Shown here: positions 29,036 to 40,650 of the stretch, in pieces
Numbering within the stretch: the first letter of the stretch is position 1
Layout: each line of letters starts with the position of its first letter
From: Liolophura sinensis
Lineage: Eukaryota > Mollusca > Polyplacophora > Chitonida > Chitonidae
Reading direction: 5' to 3'
NCBI RefSeq assembly: GCF_032854445.1
Contig: NC_088300.1
Coordinates: 26,581,608-26,645,607 of the forward strand
DNA: 64,000 nucleotides
Program-made: the position numbers and the translations under genes
Notes under the pieces: model-generated
Seen by the model: the letters and a program-made list of their open reading frames with translations, nothing else
The model's database searches: none
Told to the model about the DNA's origin: nothing

Positions 29036-29640
29036 CGGTAAACTGCAGTCAATAGTTTCGTGCAGTCTAGCACGAAGCTCCCGCGTTTTTTCTATAGGAC
29101 CGTTTTGTGAAATTATTGGTGGGTTTTTAGCCATAACATGAAAACTACACGAAGTACAAAAATAATTCTTGCAGATTTATAATCGTGATGTCAAGGGGCA
29201 CCAGACAGTGTGTTTGTTTTATGATCTTAAGCAGTTTTAAAAATTGACCTACTTTTTAGCCAATTTTATTGATCCGTTTTGGCCTAATTGGCACACCAAA
29301 CTAAAAGCGTTTTACAATATGGGTGGGGCGATCCACCTAAAAGCTGTGAGCGAAAAGTTCATCTCAATAGGTTGCCATTTTGGAGAAGAAGATTTTTTTT
29401 AGTGTATCAATAAAATTCAAAATGGCCGATAAATCACGTGACTAGTGAAACAGCACAAATCGTCAAAAGTTGCTTCATATGTTGCTTATTAAGACTCCAA
29501 AGTTTCGTTTTTCTACCTTTTATAGTTTTTGAGATATTGCAATTTTACGAATTGACTAAGAATAATAATAATCCGAACGAGTTCAAGAGGTGCCCCGCTA
29601 GAAACTAGCGTGGACCCCTAATTAATCAAATTTATCATTT
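29036..29640. repeat. Unclassified interspersed repeat candidate
   Basis: Distinct from its surroundings. It opens near GCAGTCTAGCACGAAGCTCC and closes with AATAATAATAATCCGAACGA, GTTCAAGAGGTGCCCCGCTA and a short hairpin CGCTAGAAACTAGCG. An AAT microsatellite followed by a fixed 3' sequence suggests a retroelement tail, but no ORF or terminal repeat was found. Confidence 0.4.
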
Positions 29641-30134
29641 CCAAATGCAAATATATATTGTACGAGAACGTATCCATTTGGGTGCTTTTTTCTCTCCCTA
29701 CTAACATTCCTGAAAGATTAAGCTGAGCGTCATGCATGTTGGTTTATACGTGTTCACAGATATACCAATGTGAAATGTTGGCATCTCAAATCCACGCCAT
29801 TTGGTCATTCGTGTTTCATTTATTGAATTGATTTGTGTGGGTGTTGTTTTAATGTAACATTCAAAGATTTTTCACTTATAATATTCGATGGTCGTCAGAT
29901 TTATGAGTTGATAATGCCTAAGTAGCCAGATTAAACCACCAACTCGTCCCTGCATGACGAAATACTAACATTGGGGTTGTCTCTGCCAATGTAGCGGTGA
30001 AAGAGATGTAGTTAAGTAAGTTTGCAAGTTCCATGCGCACGCATGCACAGGTAAAATGCTGCCGGTGGTTATTAATTTAATTTGACATGTCCGATCAACA
30101 ATGGTCTGCTGGAAGTCCACTACCAGTAGACCAG
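29641..30134. other. Intergenic spacer
   Basis: No gene or repeat recognised. Confidence 0.6.
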
Positions 30135-30470
30135 GCCGGTGACATAATGATTAGAGCGTCCACCTCGAAGTCGAACCACGTGGGATCAGGTCGGGTCATA
30201 TACCAGAGGCTTTAAAAATGGTGTCTGTTGCAGCCTCGCTTGACGCTCAGCACTGAGAGGTTAGAGCAAAGAAACAGGACTGGTTGGCCCAGTATCAGGA
30301 TACTGTGACTGGGTGGGGTGTCATGCCTGGTGTCTTCGGCATGATACTTCAGTGGCAGCAGCACTTTGGTGGCATGGAATTGCGCTAAAATCTATGTATA
30401 TTGATGATAAGTGAATTATAATTGATTACCAGTACGGCGTAAAACACCAATCAAATAAAATAAATAAATA
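30135..30470 (+). repeat. tRNA-derived SINE (family C), sense, full length
   Basis: tRNA-like head (ATAATGATTAGAGCGTCCAC; box B region GGGATCAGGTCGGGTC), body GACTGGGTGGGGTGTCATGC and CTTCGGCATGATACTTCAGT, then CAGTACGGCGTAAAACACCA and TCAAATAAAATAAATAAATA. The terminal ~40 bases are the same as in family A. Confidence 0.85.
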
Positions 30471-31253
30471 CTTACACTGGCATGAACTCTACTTATGCAA
30501 TAAATCAGTACATCACTTTTTTATACTAGTTAAGACGTTGTTATATTTTACTGAAATTGGCGGTGTATGTAATTTTATTTGGTCTTCTAACCTTTTATAT
30601 TGTTATGGCATACCGGTACGTGTATTTTGCTTTTGGAAGACAAGTTTTTGGCAGTTGAGGATATTGACGTTTGAGTTTGATATACATCATTCCTGCTTCA
30701 CTGATTATATTCATCCATGTGGGTAACAAATATGCGATGGAACCATTCTTATACCTGGAAATCCCGTTCTATTAATAATCCATTTATGCCTATATTTTTG
30801 TACAAATTATACTTCTTACAACGAACTGCATGCATTTCATATTCTTCTCAAACATTGCAGTAAAAATAAGTTATTTCATTTCATTTATTAGCACACAGAT
30901 TATCAGATGATACTATGGCAACCGTGATAAATAGGTTAATTAGTTTTGTACACTCTATGATTACATATCGTCGTGCAAGTATATCAAAGAGATCGAGAGG
31001 AAGCAAAGCAACGAAGTCACTTGTCGATGGGAAGACAGTAATTAATTTCCAGTCTGTTTAAATATTACAACGTTCAGTGCCATGTCCTTAGATCTGCAAG
31101 TCCAAAAGCCGCTAAGCCTATTGATGACCGTTGAGCATTACTGAAAATAAGGACGCATGATGGATGTGATTTTAGCTATATAGAACCTCTCAAACCCTGG
31201 ATGGGCCTGTGTGAAAGAGTCAGAAATCAACAGTGGCGTGGACTTCTTTACCC
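30471..31253. other. Intergenic spacer
   Basis: AT-rich; a 62-codon frame at 30538-30726 shows no recognisable motif. Confidence 0.6.
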
Positions 31254-32010
31254 TTTTTTTTTACCAAGTGTCAACTAATTCCCACCAAAACATACCAGGC
31301 AGATTTACCACGTGTTAACTAATACCCACCAAAACACAGCAGGTAGTTTTACCAAGTGTCAACTAATACCCACCAAAACATACCAGGCAGATTTACCACG
31401 TGTTAACTAATACCCACCAAAAGACAGCAGGCAGTTTTACCAAGTGTCAACTAATACCCACCAAAACATACCAGGCAGATTTACCACGTGTTAACTAATA
31501 CCCACCAAAACACAGCAGGTAGTTTTACCAAGTGTCAACTAATACCCACCAAAACATACCAGGCAGATTTACCACGTGTTAACTAATACCCCCAAAACAC
31601 AGCAGGCAGTTTTACCAAGTGTCAGCTAATACCCACCAAAACCCAGCAGGCAGTTTTACCAAGTGTCAACTAATACCAACCAAAACACAGCAGGCAGTTT
31701 TACCAAGTGTCAGCTAATACCCACCAAAACATACCAGGCAGATTTACTACGTGTTAATTAATACCCACCAAAACCCAGCAGGCAGTTTTACCAAGTGTCA
31801 ACTAATACCAACCAAAACACAGCAGGCAGTTTTACCAAGTGTCATCTAATACCAACCAAAACCCAGCAGGCAGTTTTACCAAGTGTCAACTAATACCCAC
31901 TAAAACACAGCAGGCAGATTTACCACGTGTTAATTAATACCCACCAAAACACAGCAGGCAGTTTTACCACGTGTTAACTAATATCCACCAAAACAAACCA
32001 AACAGCCTTT
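31254..32010 (+). repeat. Minisatellite, 44 bp unit arranged as 88 bp dimers, ~17 copies
   Basis: CAGGCAGATTTACCACGTGT+TAACTAATACCCACCAAAAC alternates with CAGGTAGTTTTACCAAGTGT+CAACTAATACCCACCAAAAC. Spacing is 44 bp, for example 31296 to 31340. The left half alternates strictly (88 bp repeat); the right half is less ordered. It is unrelated in sequence to the VPS54 44 bp array. Confidence 0.93.
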
Positions 32011-32273
32011 ATAAAGTGTCAACTAATACTTACGAAAACATACAACATGCCAAAATTGAAACACCGGCAAAGGACAACATCTTGACAAGACTTAACAGTA
32101 ACGAGGTGAAACATTTCTCTAATATCTTGCCATAAATGTATTCTTGAGATGCAAATGAAGCTAGTTGTACCTTGATTTATGTACACGAAGGTATAGAGCC
32201 AATAGGAAACCCTCAATTCTATAGGCTGCTCCAGAACAAGATATGGACGAGTAGTGAGCATATCTGTACGTCA

Positions 32274-32414
32274 CTGCAAGTAGGGAAATTCGTCAGTGAG
32301 TTACCTTACTGCAAGTGGGGAAATTCGTCAGTGAGTTACCTTACTGTAAGTGGGGAAATTCGTCAGTGAGTTACCTTACTGCAAGTGGGGAAATTCGTCA
32401 GTGAGTTACCTTAC
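32274..32414 (+). repeat. Tandem repeat, 35 bp unit, 4 copies
   Basis: TGCAAGTGGGGAAATTCGTC+AGTGAGTTACCTTAC, nearly identical copies. It is followed directly by SINE B-type motifs (CTGTTTCCTCCACCCATAAA), so this array may have grown from the body of a SINE B copy. Confidence 0.92.
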
Positions 32415-32510
32415 TGGCAAAGATTCCTGTCACTCCTGTTTCCTCCACCCATAAAACTGACCGCCGTCATGTATTAAGTGAAAATTCCTGAGTATGACGA
32501 GAAACAGTGG
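32415..32510 (+). repeat. SINE family B 3' part
   Basis: CTGTTTCCTCCACCCATAAA, ACTGACCGCCGTCATG, AAAATTCCTGAGTATGACG. Confidence 0.7.
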
Positions 32511-32819
32511 CCCTCTTGCAAACTTTCAACTTCCACAGACCACGACTGGCCGCTTATAAAGCATTGAGATAATTCCTGTGGCCAGTCCATCTGACCATGC
32601 AAGATGCAATCTCAACTAAACTCCGTTAGGGCGCATTAGTTTGGATGGTTTTGCACGTGGAAAAAAATAGCTAGACGTGTCTCTGTGTATTGTATGAACA
32701 TATATAATGTCCCGGGTACTGGTAATATAGGACAACTTCAAGATCCAAACATTATCGGCTTGCTCAAGTAAGTACACTCACTATGTAACAGAAGACATCG
32801 CCGTCTGGACTAAAAGGGA
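32511..32819. other. Spacer upstream of LINE fragment
   Basis: No recognised element. It may contain decayed LINE sequence, but no frame supports this. Confidence 0.5.
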
Positions 32820-33372
32820 AAGTTTCATAAAAAATTGGCACCCGACCATATCATACCTCTGCAATTATGCGGTCATGCAATGGCGATATATCTTCCCTAT
32901 ATAGATTCCTGCTATTCTCGACGTTACACTTCCCTTTCACGTCATCGTCTCCGCTCTTGCATTTTGAGGAGGTGTCGTATCGGTCACACACGTGCTACGT
33001 ATGGGCATTTGTTGAAAGGAGAAGATGCTCCACATTGCCATGCTTGTGTTCAACGGTTCACAGTCAAGCACATATTGCTTGACTGTGGCGACTTTGCTCC
33101 TGTACGAGATTCCTTTTATCACGTGAGCTCTCTTTCAGAGCTTTTCAATTCTGTAGAAAGTGATACTATTTTTGATTTTCTCTCTACCATTGGTATGGCA
33201 GGAAAGCTGTGATTTTAAACTACCATCTGTGTTTGTTATGAGACTTCTGGTGTCCTTTTTTGACTGAATAGTAAATGAATTATCCGTAGTAGATCGACTA
33301 CTTGACGTTTTATTGTCGCGATAAAACTGAAATATTGTTGAAAGCGACGTTAAAACTTTCACTCACTCACTC
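32820..33372 (+). mobile_element. LINE 3' end: C-terminal ORF fragment with CCHC motif and CACT tail
   Basis: The frame 32835-33212 encodes RRCRIGHTRATYGHLLKGED then CHACVQRFTVKHILLDC, the RIGHTR..C-x2-C-x7-H-x4-C arrangement typical of the C terminus of ORF2 in Jockey/I-type non-LTR retrotransposons. It ends ..STIGMAGKL and a stop, followed by ~150 bases of 3' UTR ending GCGACGTTAAAACTTTCACT+CACTCACTC. The element is strongly 5'-truncated: no reverse transcriptase remains. It is not a host gene. Confidence 0.82.
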
Positions 33373-34615
33373 GACGTTACATAGTTTCGAAAACTCAAGA
33401 ATGGACAACGAGGGCATCAGGGCTGTTGGGTATAACATGTGGTCCACAAATTAAATTAAATTCAAAAGACCTTTAGGCTTTTTACATATGTAGGAGGACG
33501 GCTTTGGGCCGTTTGACTTGGTAATACATCTTTTAAAATATGTTATAAGTAGGATTAATGTAACTCTGATGTATGGCTTAGCTATAAAAATGGGGATCTT
33601 AAAGATATCCTTGCAAAATGTCTAATTTCTGTACAAACGACAGAAATAATAATGTCAAATGTGATGATACAATTTTGTCCCATCAGCACTTGAAAATGTA
33701 TATTAGAACATGAGCAAATCGCTGAGAAAAGCATATCCATTGATCATCACATGAGGAGGAATTAGGCTTATCAATGCCTTGTTGAAGTTTCAGCGTATTT
33801 TGAAATATTTGACTTTCAGACTGTGAGAAGTCGTCTACTTGCTCATCCTCAGGGGAAATTGTGAAGTGAATAAGGACACGAATGATGCAATGAGATCACT
33901 AGTATACTTTATAATTACCTTGCAGCAACGGATGTGGTCTTTAAGGCGATTACATCCAGAGGCCGATTCCACAATGCCAGTTCTCACATAAGTCAAAATT
34001 TGAAATACAATTTTAAAACTTATTTTGGGGCTTTAGACATTAAAATTTTGTTTTATTAAAACGTGTCCAAATTTTAACTTTCTTTACCGAAGACTAAGCA
34101 GCGTAAAGAGAATTTAAATTTTGACTTAAGTCAGAAACATCTTTGTGGAATCTGTCCCTGGCAATAAAGGAAAGCAGCGCAAATTTCATGAGAGTTGAAA
34201 ATTTGATCACGATGTCCAACAAAAACGTGTTTATTTGCCAGTTATATACAGGTATAGAACCGCAAGGTTTTTAAAGGAATACCAGGTGTATATGTTTGCG
34301 TGAAAGTTGGGGTTCGTTTTGAGTTTGTACAACATATTTGCAGGACAAAATTTCAATCTCAGTCAACTCCTGTGGGGATTTAGCATTCATTGATGACCAT
34401 TAGCCTTAATTCCACCAATATGGTGTACACATATGTACGCCATATGTGTTAAAGTTCGCGAGTATTTTGCCAAACGCCAATGGTTTACTTAGTCCGTCCA
34501 GTTTCCTGCTCACATGAAACTTATCGCCCTCGCAGAAGGGCACAATTTCTGAATATGGCGTAATATATTTAAAAAAAATAATAACAGTAAATATAAAAGT
34601 AATCAGCTGCATGTG
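33373..34615. other. Intergenic spacer
   Basis: AT-rich; nothing recognised. Confidence 0.6.
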
Positions 34616-34617
34616 AC

Positions 34618-34722
34618 ATGATTACATCAACAGGATTGTTTATGTAATACTCGAGACACGAGTTACATCAACAGGATTGTTGGCGTGATATACGAGACAC
34701 AATTTACATCGAGAGGATTGTA
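34618..34722 (+). repeat. Short tandem repeat, ~46 bp unit, 2.3 copies
   Basis: TTACATCAACAGGATTGTTT then ATACTCGAGACACGAG recurs as TTACATCAACAGGATTGTTG then ATACGAGACACAA, then a partial third copy. Confidence 0.8.
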
Positions 34723-37040
34723 AATTGGAAATAGTGACGTTTTTTATATGTGATTTGCTGTGGTTAATGGAGAACTCTGGGCAAGTTGCACGGACAATAA
34801 TTTAGGAGGTTAAAATTATCAAAGCTGTTCCTTTTGTCATATAGGTGCGTTGAGATAAGGTAATTGTCATATTCCTGTAAAACTCAGGTATAAGATACAC
34901 CATTTAGGTTGTCTGTGTAGGCCTCCACGTGATTCCTGAATCGCAGATTAGGCAAAAAATAAATGTATTAAAGACAACGACTGGATAGTATAAGTGCCTT
35001 GTGAACAAAAAAGACTGAGCATTACGAGTATACTTTTTTTTTCAACAGTTTCTGCAAATAGTCGATAAATATGGTATATCTACATGTCGGTCTTCCAAGA
35101 GAGGGGAATTCACGAACTTCGAGCTTCCGATATATAATTAAAGAGGCACAACATAGAGAATGAAATCGGAGCAGTGACGACAGCGTGATCGCTAACAAAT
35201 GCTCACATGTAACCAGTGAAATACCAGTGAAATTTTTGTAATTTCCCTCAGTCAGGGTTTCATTCAACAGTTTATGTATATGCATAAATAGTAGCCAATT
35301 ACAGGCCCCTATATCATCATGACTTAAGCAGGATCAGGCTAAAGAAAACATTGATGATAATTGCAATTTTTTAGACGTCACTGGGCTAGAATTACTTGAA
35401 ATGCTGTGTTGTCATCACGTTTAACATAAAATAACATTACAAAACAATGTAAAGGGACAAGACAATGGGCCTATTGACAAGAAATCACGCTTCAACCGAT
35501 CGGTTAGGTAAGTATTCGCCATAAACCTGTGACATTTGTTTAGAAATAAAACGAAACTCAAAACGTTGCAGTTTATTTTTGTAATTAAATTAATTCACAC
35601 TGCGATGTTAGCGTATAGGTCTAACAATAATTATATATAAATACATGTACTTTTGGCTACATAAAACGGTGTCTTGCACAACAGTATAAATTGTGATGTT
35701 TCTGAGTATATAAATGTAAATATCTCCGTGCATCATGATCACATGATTCATTGTTGAAAAAGGTTTAAGTAGGCCTAATACCGAAAGGCTACGGAAACAA
35801 AAGTTATATATTTCACATCTGTCGTGCTGCTTGCGTAATAGACCTATATATGGCATACTATAAGTTTATTCTGTGTAAGTATATAAGCATTAACTCGATG
35901 GAAGAAACAGTTTAATGCTCCAGCACATTTTGCCTAGACTATAATTCGATCGGACGCTGGAATACAGAATAACAAGGCGAGCACGCTTACTTCTATGATG
36001 CATTTTACATCCGTTCTATAATTGCAGCTGATTATGTAACAAGACGATGCATGCTTTCCAAACTAAGAGGGTAACTGACCTAATATAATCGCGTACATAA
36101 CGTGTTAGAGGAAAACAACGTGCAACCAGGCAGTATTACATAACACTTTTGTTATGAATAAGGAAGCTTAATTGTTTCCTCTGTCATATTAGATGGATCC
36201 TTCCTGTATCGGTTACACGAATCTATATTATGATCCACTTGCCAAATGATCGATATGCTTGCTACATACCACATCTTTAAAAAGAAGACCAAAGCTGTAT
36301 GCAACTGATACCTTACCTTACATAATCCCACATGCAGGTCATCACATAGCCTGGTGCGACGAACATACACGTATGTGATGTGTATCTGAATTGATACATA
36401 GTGTTGTATATATATTCTTTATAGACTTTTAAAAACTTCGAGGTTAAAGAAAGAGTGAAGGCGTTTCGTGTAGTATTCTCGACATACTACTTTTTAAATG
36501 ACTGTGTGACGTAGACTAAGATAATTTTACACAGAATGTAACATATGCCATAGAAGGCAAGACGTGTATACGCCATTTATATAGGGTTCCATATGGTATA
36601 TTACTATCCAAATAAGGATAGTTCAGAATTTAAAAAGATCCATTTGGTCATATATTGGCGGTAGATATATAGATATTATTGACAAGAAATTATCAAAATT
36701 CATTGAGCAATGAAACATCTCATGAATGGTATAACCTTTTATGACAAATAGTAGAACTGAAGATGGCCTTGTTGCTACTGACAATGATAGTAACGTTGAC
36801 CTGCTTTAGGGAAAACTGAGTCAATTGATAATGAAATTCAGACAGTTGAATCTTTGTGAGGAATTGTAGTATGGAGGGTAAAGAAATCACAAGTGGATAC
36901 ATCTTTATATATATGGTCTTTGTGCTCTGCTGTCATGTTCTTCCGTGAGACATTCTGAGTTTTGTAAGAATTTTTTTAAGAATGCACATCCATGCAGTTG
37001 ACACTTCAATTTTGTTTGTAATGGCAAGCAGTACTTATCC
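34723..37040. other. Intergenic spacer
   Basis: AT-rich, many stops in all frames, no recognised element. The palindrome-like motif TAGGCCTA starts to appear here. Confidence 0.6.
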
Positions 37041-37126
37041 CAAAATGATTTTATTTTCTTGACAAAATTTGGTGGTACAACTTCTTCGAGTCAAGATATA
37101 AATAGATCCTTTTTATGTGGATTTTA

Positions 37127-37432
37127 GGAATCCAGGAAAAGTGTGGTATAACAGTATTACAGTAAGGTATGTCCATGTGTCTATCTTTAACAAATGGTTT
37201 ATTCTTGTTAACTATAGTCAATATATACATGGATAGCACATTTGGTGGGCGTTGTTGATGATGTACTTAGCCTCTCCTAGGAATCCAGGAAAAGTGTGGT
37301 ATAACAGTATGACGGTAAGGTATGTCCATGTGCCTATCGTTCACAAATGGTTTATGCTTGTTAACTATAGTCCATATATACATGGAAAGCTGAGCACGTA
37401 GATGTTGTTGCTGATGTACCTTGGCTCTTCTA
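37127..37432 (+). repeat. Two-copy tandem duplication, 153 bp unit
   Basis: GGAATCCAGGAAAAGTGTGG, GTAAGGTATGTCCATGTG and TTGTTAACTATAGTC recur 153 bp apart with moderate divergence. Confidence 0.85.
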
Positions 37433-38330
37433 CAAGAATTCGCTAGTAATTCTTGCAACTAAAGATTATTAGGAGTTTTATTTGCGAGAACAATGACAAG
37501 TTTTCTCTAAAAGACAACAAGCACCCCTAGCTTGCTCAATGGGATCCTATGGGAGCTTTAATGTCTATATGGTGGATTGCTAACGCAACCTATACTTTTT
37601 CACAAACTCAAGCCAATCGTTAAGTAATGCGGGATCTACTTTCTCCGGTTTCGATCACTTCTTATCAAAATCTTAAAGTGCTGAAAAGAAATGTTTTTGC
37701 TTGACTTGATATTGACTTTTCTCTGTTCACCTGACGCACAGCATATAAATTACGAAATGCATGCTCGGGTTCGACCCAACTGCCATTGTATGTATGTATA
37801 ACATAAATATTCTTGTATGAATATGGCGTTCAAGGATACATGAAGAGCTACTATAACAATAAGACTATGCTTTTAAGGAAAATGGAGAAAAGGTATGCCA
37901 AAACGATCAGAAAAAAGCATGTCTTTGAGATATATTTCTTAATAACCTCGCTGTTTTGTGCATATTTTCCGTCAGTGCTCGGAAATATTCGGAAACGACG
38001 TCAGCGATGAACACATTTGAAATGCAGGACCAGCTTCGGGCCACAACTTAGGGATCCCCTCCCCCCTCCCCCAGGAAGATTGTTTTCATAGCTATCACCA
38101 CTGAAGTCACCACAATAAGTGACTTAATTTCCGGACTGACCGCTATAGCTGGAGCCTAAGGAAAACTGTAGTTCAATGTCATGTCTTATACTTTTATATG
38201 TTGAGCCGCGAACTGAACTTCATATTAAGAAATAAAAACCAAGCGCTTTCCAAGGTATTCCAACGACCTATATACTCTGGAGGAACTATTTAAAACACAT
38301 CAGTCATTTCTCAAACAGAGGAGTATATCC
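37433..38330. other. Intergenic spacer
   Basis: No gene recognised; a C-rich run (CCCCTCCCCCCTCCCCC) at about 38056. Confidence 0.6.
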
Positions 38331-38335
38331 GTACC

Positions 38336-39368
38336 TTCCCGTCACACCCCGGTACAACACAACTTCACTGGATTCCAAAAATGTATAAATTCACAAACAA
38401 AGCTCGCTTTACTGCGGGGTCAAAAAGGTGTAACAGTAAATTTGTATTCACTCTCTAAGCGAAGGAACTACAAAAAGTACAGTCATTTTGGAACAAGTAC
38501 AGTTGCGTAATTGCACAAAATCCAGGTGTCAACTGTATGTAGATACTTAGAAACTCTAAACATCTCAATGAAGACCTAGACGCTCCAATATATGTACCAT
38601 ATAACGACATATCTACTTAGGATTTTTCCACTCTCTATACTATTATTCCTCACACGGATTTAATAGATAGAATTTCATCACTAATAGTTTCGGCGTTTAA
38701 TAAAAGCAGCCACCAGTATATTAACGTCAGAGGCAACAAAGCCTTCTTCATTTCCTCTACAGACAAAGGTTACCATTCATGGGATGTTTCCGTGTTCACT
38801 CAGTTGCTTGAATTTCTCATTAATAATATCCATGTGGAATTCGGGGAAACCATATATCAACAGCGTATAGGTATTCCGATGGATATATAAATTGTGGCCG
38901 ACCTATACTTGTTCCCATACGAATACGACTATATGCAAAAATAATTAAGGAGTAATTATCACCTGGCCCCATCTTTCCCATGCTAAACGGTATATCGATG
39001 ATCGGCTAACTTTAAACAATCCATATAAAGCAAAGGCGGTGAAAGATATTTACCCACCTTCGCTGGATTTACAGGAAACACCTGCTTCTCAATACAGAGC
39101 ATACATTTTATCTGGACCTATATTTCTACAAAGACTAAAACGGTTTCCTTTCCCGCAGACTCGCGTGTACGTATCTCGACGTAGGCCTACAGCATTTGTT
39201 AGATCCTGTGTGTTGTGTGACGTCACAATATCACTGCAAAAACTAATGTGTCAAGGTTATTCTATCAAAAACCTTCACTCCAAGTTTCTTAAGTTTTACA
39301 AAGAATGTGATTATCTTGTAAGTAAATACGGGCTGAGAGTCCAGAATCTTTTGCGCTCTACTTCATGA
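38336..39368 (+). pseudogene. Reverse-transcriptase retroelement relic (Penelope-like group suspected)
   Basis: Several frames in order resemble one RT polyprotein. Near 38370 there is HWIPKMYKFTNKARFTAGS-like sequence. At about 38625-38890 there is DFSTLYTIIPHTDLIDRISS, later QRIGIPMDI (the GIPMG-type RT motif, broken by a stop). At 39039-39368 there is DIYPPSLDLQETPASQYRAY then a C-terminal GYSIKNLHSKFLKFYKECD. The catalytic YxDD region is degraded around 38985-39005 (YIDDRLTLNN-like). Several frameshifts and stops make it non-functional. The FSTLYTSIPH..GIPMGTN..YIDD layout is known from mollusc and other invertebrate genomes; assignment to Penelope-like elements is tentative. Confidence 0.75.
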
Positions 39369-39898
39369 TTGCATCTAATTTCGCTTAACCCGGGGCTAGA
39401 GGCTTTATATCCATCGTTTTGAATTAGATCGCCACGTTAGATATATGAATAGTTGCAACCAAAGCGCAACTCAGATACATATTTTGTTGTTGGTGGTGTT
39501 ATTGACAACTGAAATTCTGGTTCATAGTACATTCATAGTACACGATTTGAATACTGATTTCACCATGTCGCCTAGAACATGCATGTATGTGCCTTACCTC
39601 TTTCTAACATCACCGAAAACTGTCCATTGCTTCTTGCATGATTGCGTCATATTTTCGTACTTAATGCACTTTCTTAGTTGGTGTGTGTTATACGTCGTTT
39701 TGGGAATTAGCCTTGCGATTTTGGGAATTGACCTTGTACTTACTTATTGGTTGACGGTTGGTTTAGCATTCATCTGTTTCGTACAGAATTCATCAGTTTC
39801 ACAAAGATTCACGTAGGCCTATCCTTTAAACTGTAGTCTATAAGAAACATGCGAAACAGGTGACCCATACACTATATATGAATATACATGTTTAGACC
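39369..39898 (+). other. Spacer with hydrophobic 123-codon ORF
   Basis: The frame 39445-39816 encodes a peptide with hydrophobic stretches (ILLLVVLLTTEILVHS; LGISLAILGIDLVLTYWLTV). It follows the RT relic directly and may be a decayed downstream part of the same element, or chance. No family is recognised. Confidence 0.3.
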
Positions 39899-39909
39899 CA
39901 TATACACGA

Positions 39910-40177
39910 GGGGCCTCCATAGTTTGGTCGGTTGGCGCGCTAACGCAGCGTAATGACCCGGGAGTCTCCCACCAATGTGGTCGCTGTAAGTTCAAGTCCA
40001 GCTCATGCTGGCTTCCTCTCCGGTCGTATGTGGGAAGGTCTGCCAGCAACCAGCAGATGGTCGTAGGTTTCCCCCGGGCTCTGCCCCATTTCCTCCCACC
40101 GTAATGCTGGCCGTCGTATAAGTGAAATATTCTTGAGTGCGGTGTAAAACACCAATCAAATAAATAAATAAATAACA
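39910..40177 (+). repeat. SINE family A, full length, 11 bp perfect target duplication
   Basis: tRNA-like head GGCCTCCATAGTTTGGTCGG + TTGGCGCGCTAACGCAGCGT with box B GTTCAAGTCCAGC; body TATGTGGGAAGGTCTGCCAG, CCCGGGCTCTGCCCC; 3' end GAAATATTCTTGAGTGCGG and CACCAATCAAATAAATAAAT. CATATACACGA is duplicated at 39899-39909 and 40178-40188. This is the best reference copy of the family in the window. Confidence 0.94.
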
Positions 40178-40188
40178 CATATACACGA

Positions 40189-40495
40189 AGTTAGGATAGG
40201 GATTTTCTTATAGGAGGTATGATCACATCCAATCGCCCAATCGCCCTGTCCATGCATGAAGGCAAGACAACATGCAACGTTTGCAGAGTATTAGCTATAT
40301 CAGAAATTAAAACGAACTTGCTTTATTGATTAGTGGGTTACAAATATATAGCATGTTGATTTTTTGTTTATTTTTTTTTCATTTTGTTTTTATTGATGTT
40401 TAATATCATACTAGTGTATTATACACTGCAAGTTTAATACCAGACACCTTAAATTAAAAAGTTCTATGATCGACATATTGCATGGTGGAAGGCAT
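40189..40495. other. Intergenic spacer
   Basis: AT-rich, nothing recognised. Confidence 0.6.
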
Positions 40496-40499
40496 GCAA

Positions 40500-40650
40500 G
40501 AGGTCACCAGTGAAATTCACGAGAGGAAGAGGGGAATCTTGAAAATGCCCGAAGACTGTGGTATTTGAACCAGCCTCCTGATATGTCACCTATAGCGACT
40601 GAAAAGCAAACACTTGAACCACTCAGTTGTATATACGCGCCCTGTACGTA
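40500..40650 (-). repeat. SINE family E, antisense
   Basis: The reverse complement reads GAGTGGTTCAAGTGTTTGC (head), GGCTGGTTCAAATACCAC (box B), then TTTTCAAGATTCCCCTCTTC and GTGAATTTCACTGGTGACC, in the same order as the sense copy at 27955-28170. Confidence 0.6.

Noticed and set aside
39910-39990. tRNA gene
   Set aside because: A and B boxes are present but the sequence does not fold into a clear cloverleaf and continues into a SINE body.
39819-40186. Minus-strand ORFs of 119 and 64 codons
   Set aside because: They are the antisense of a full-length SINE.
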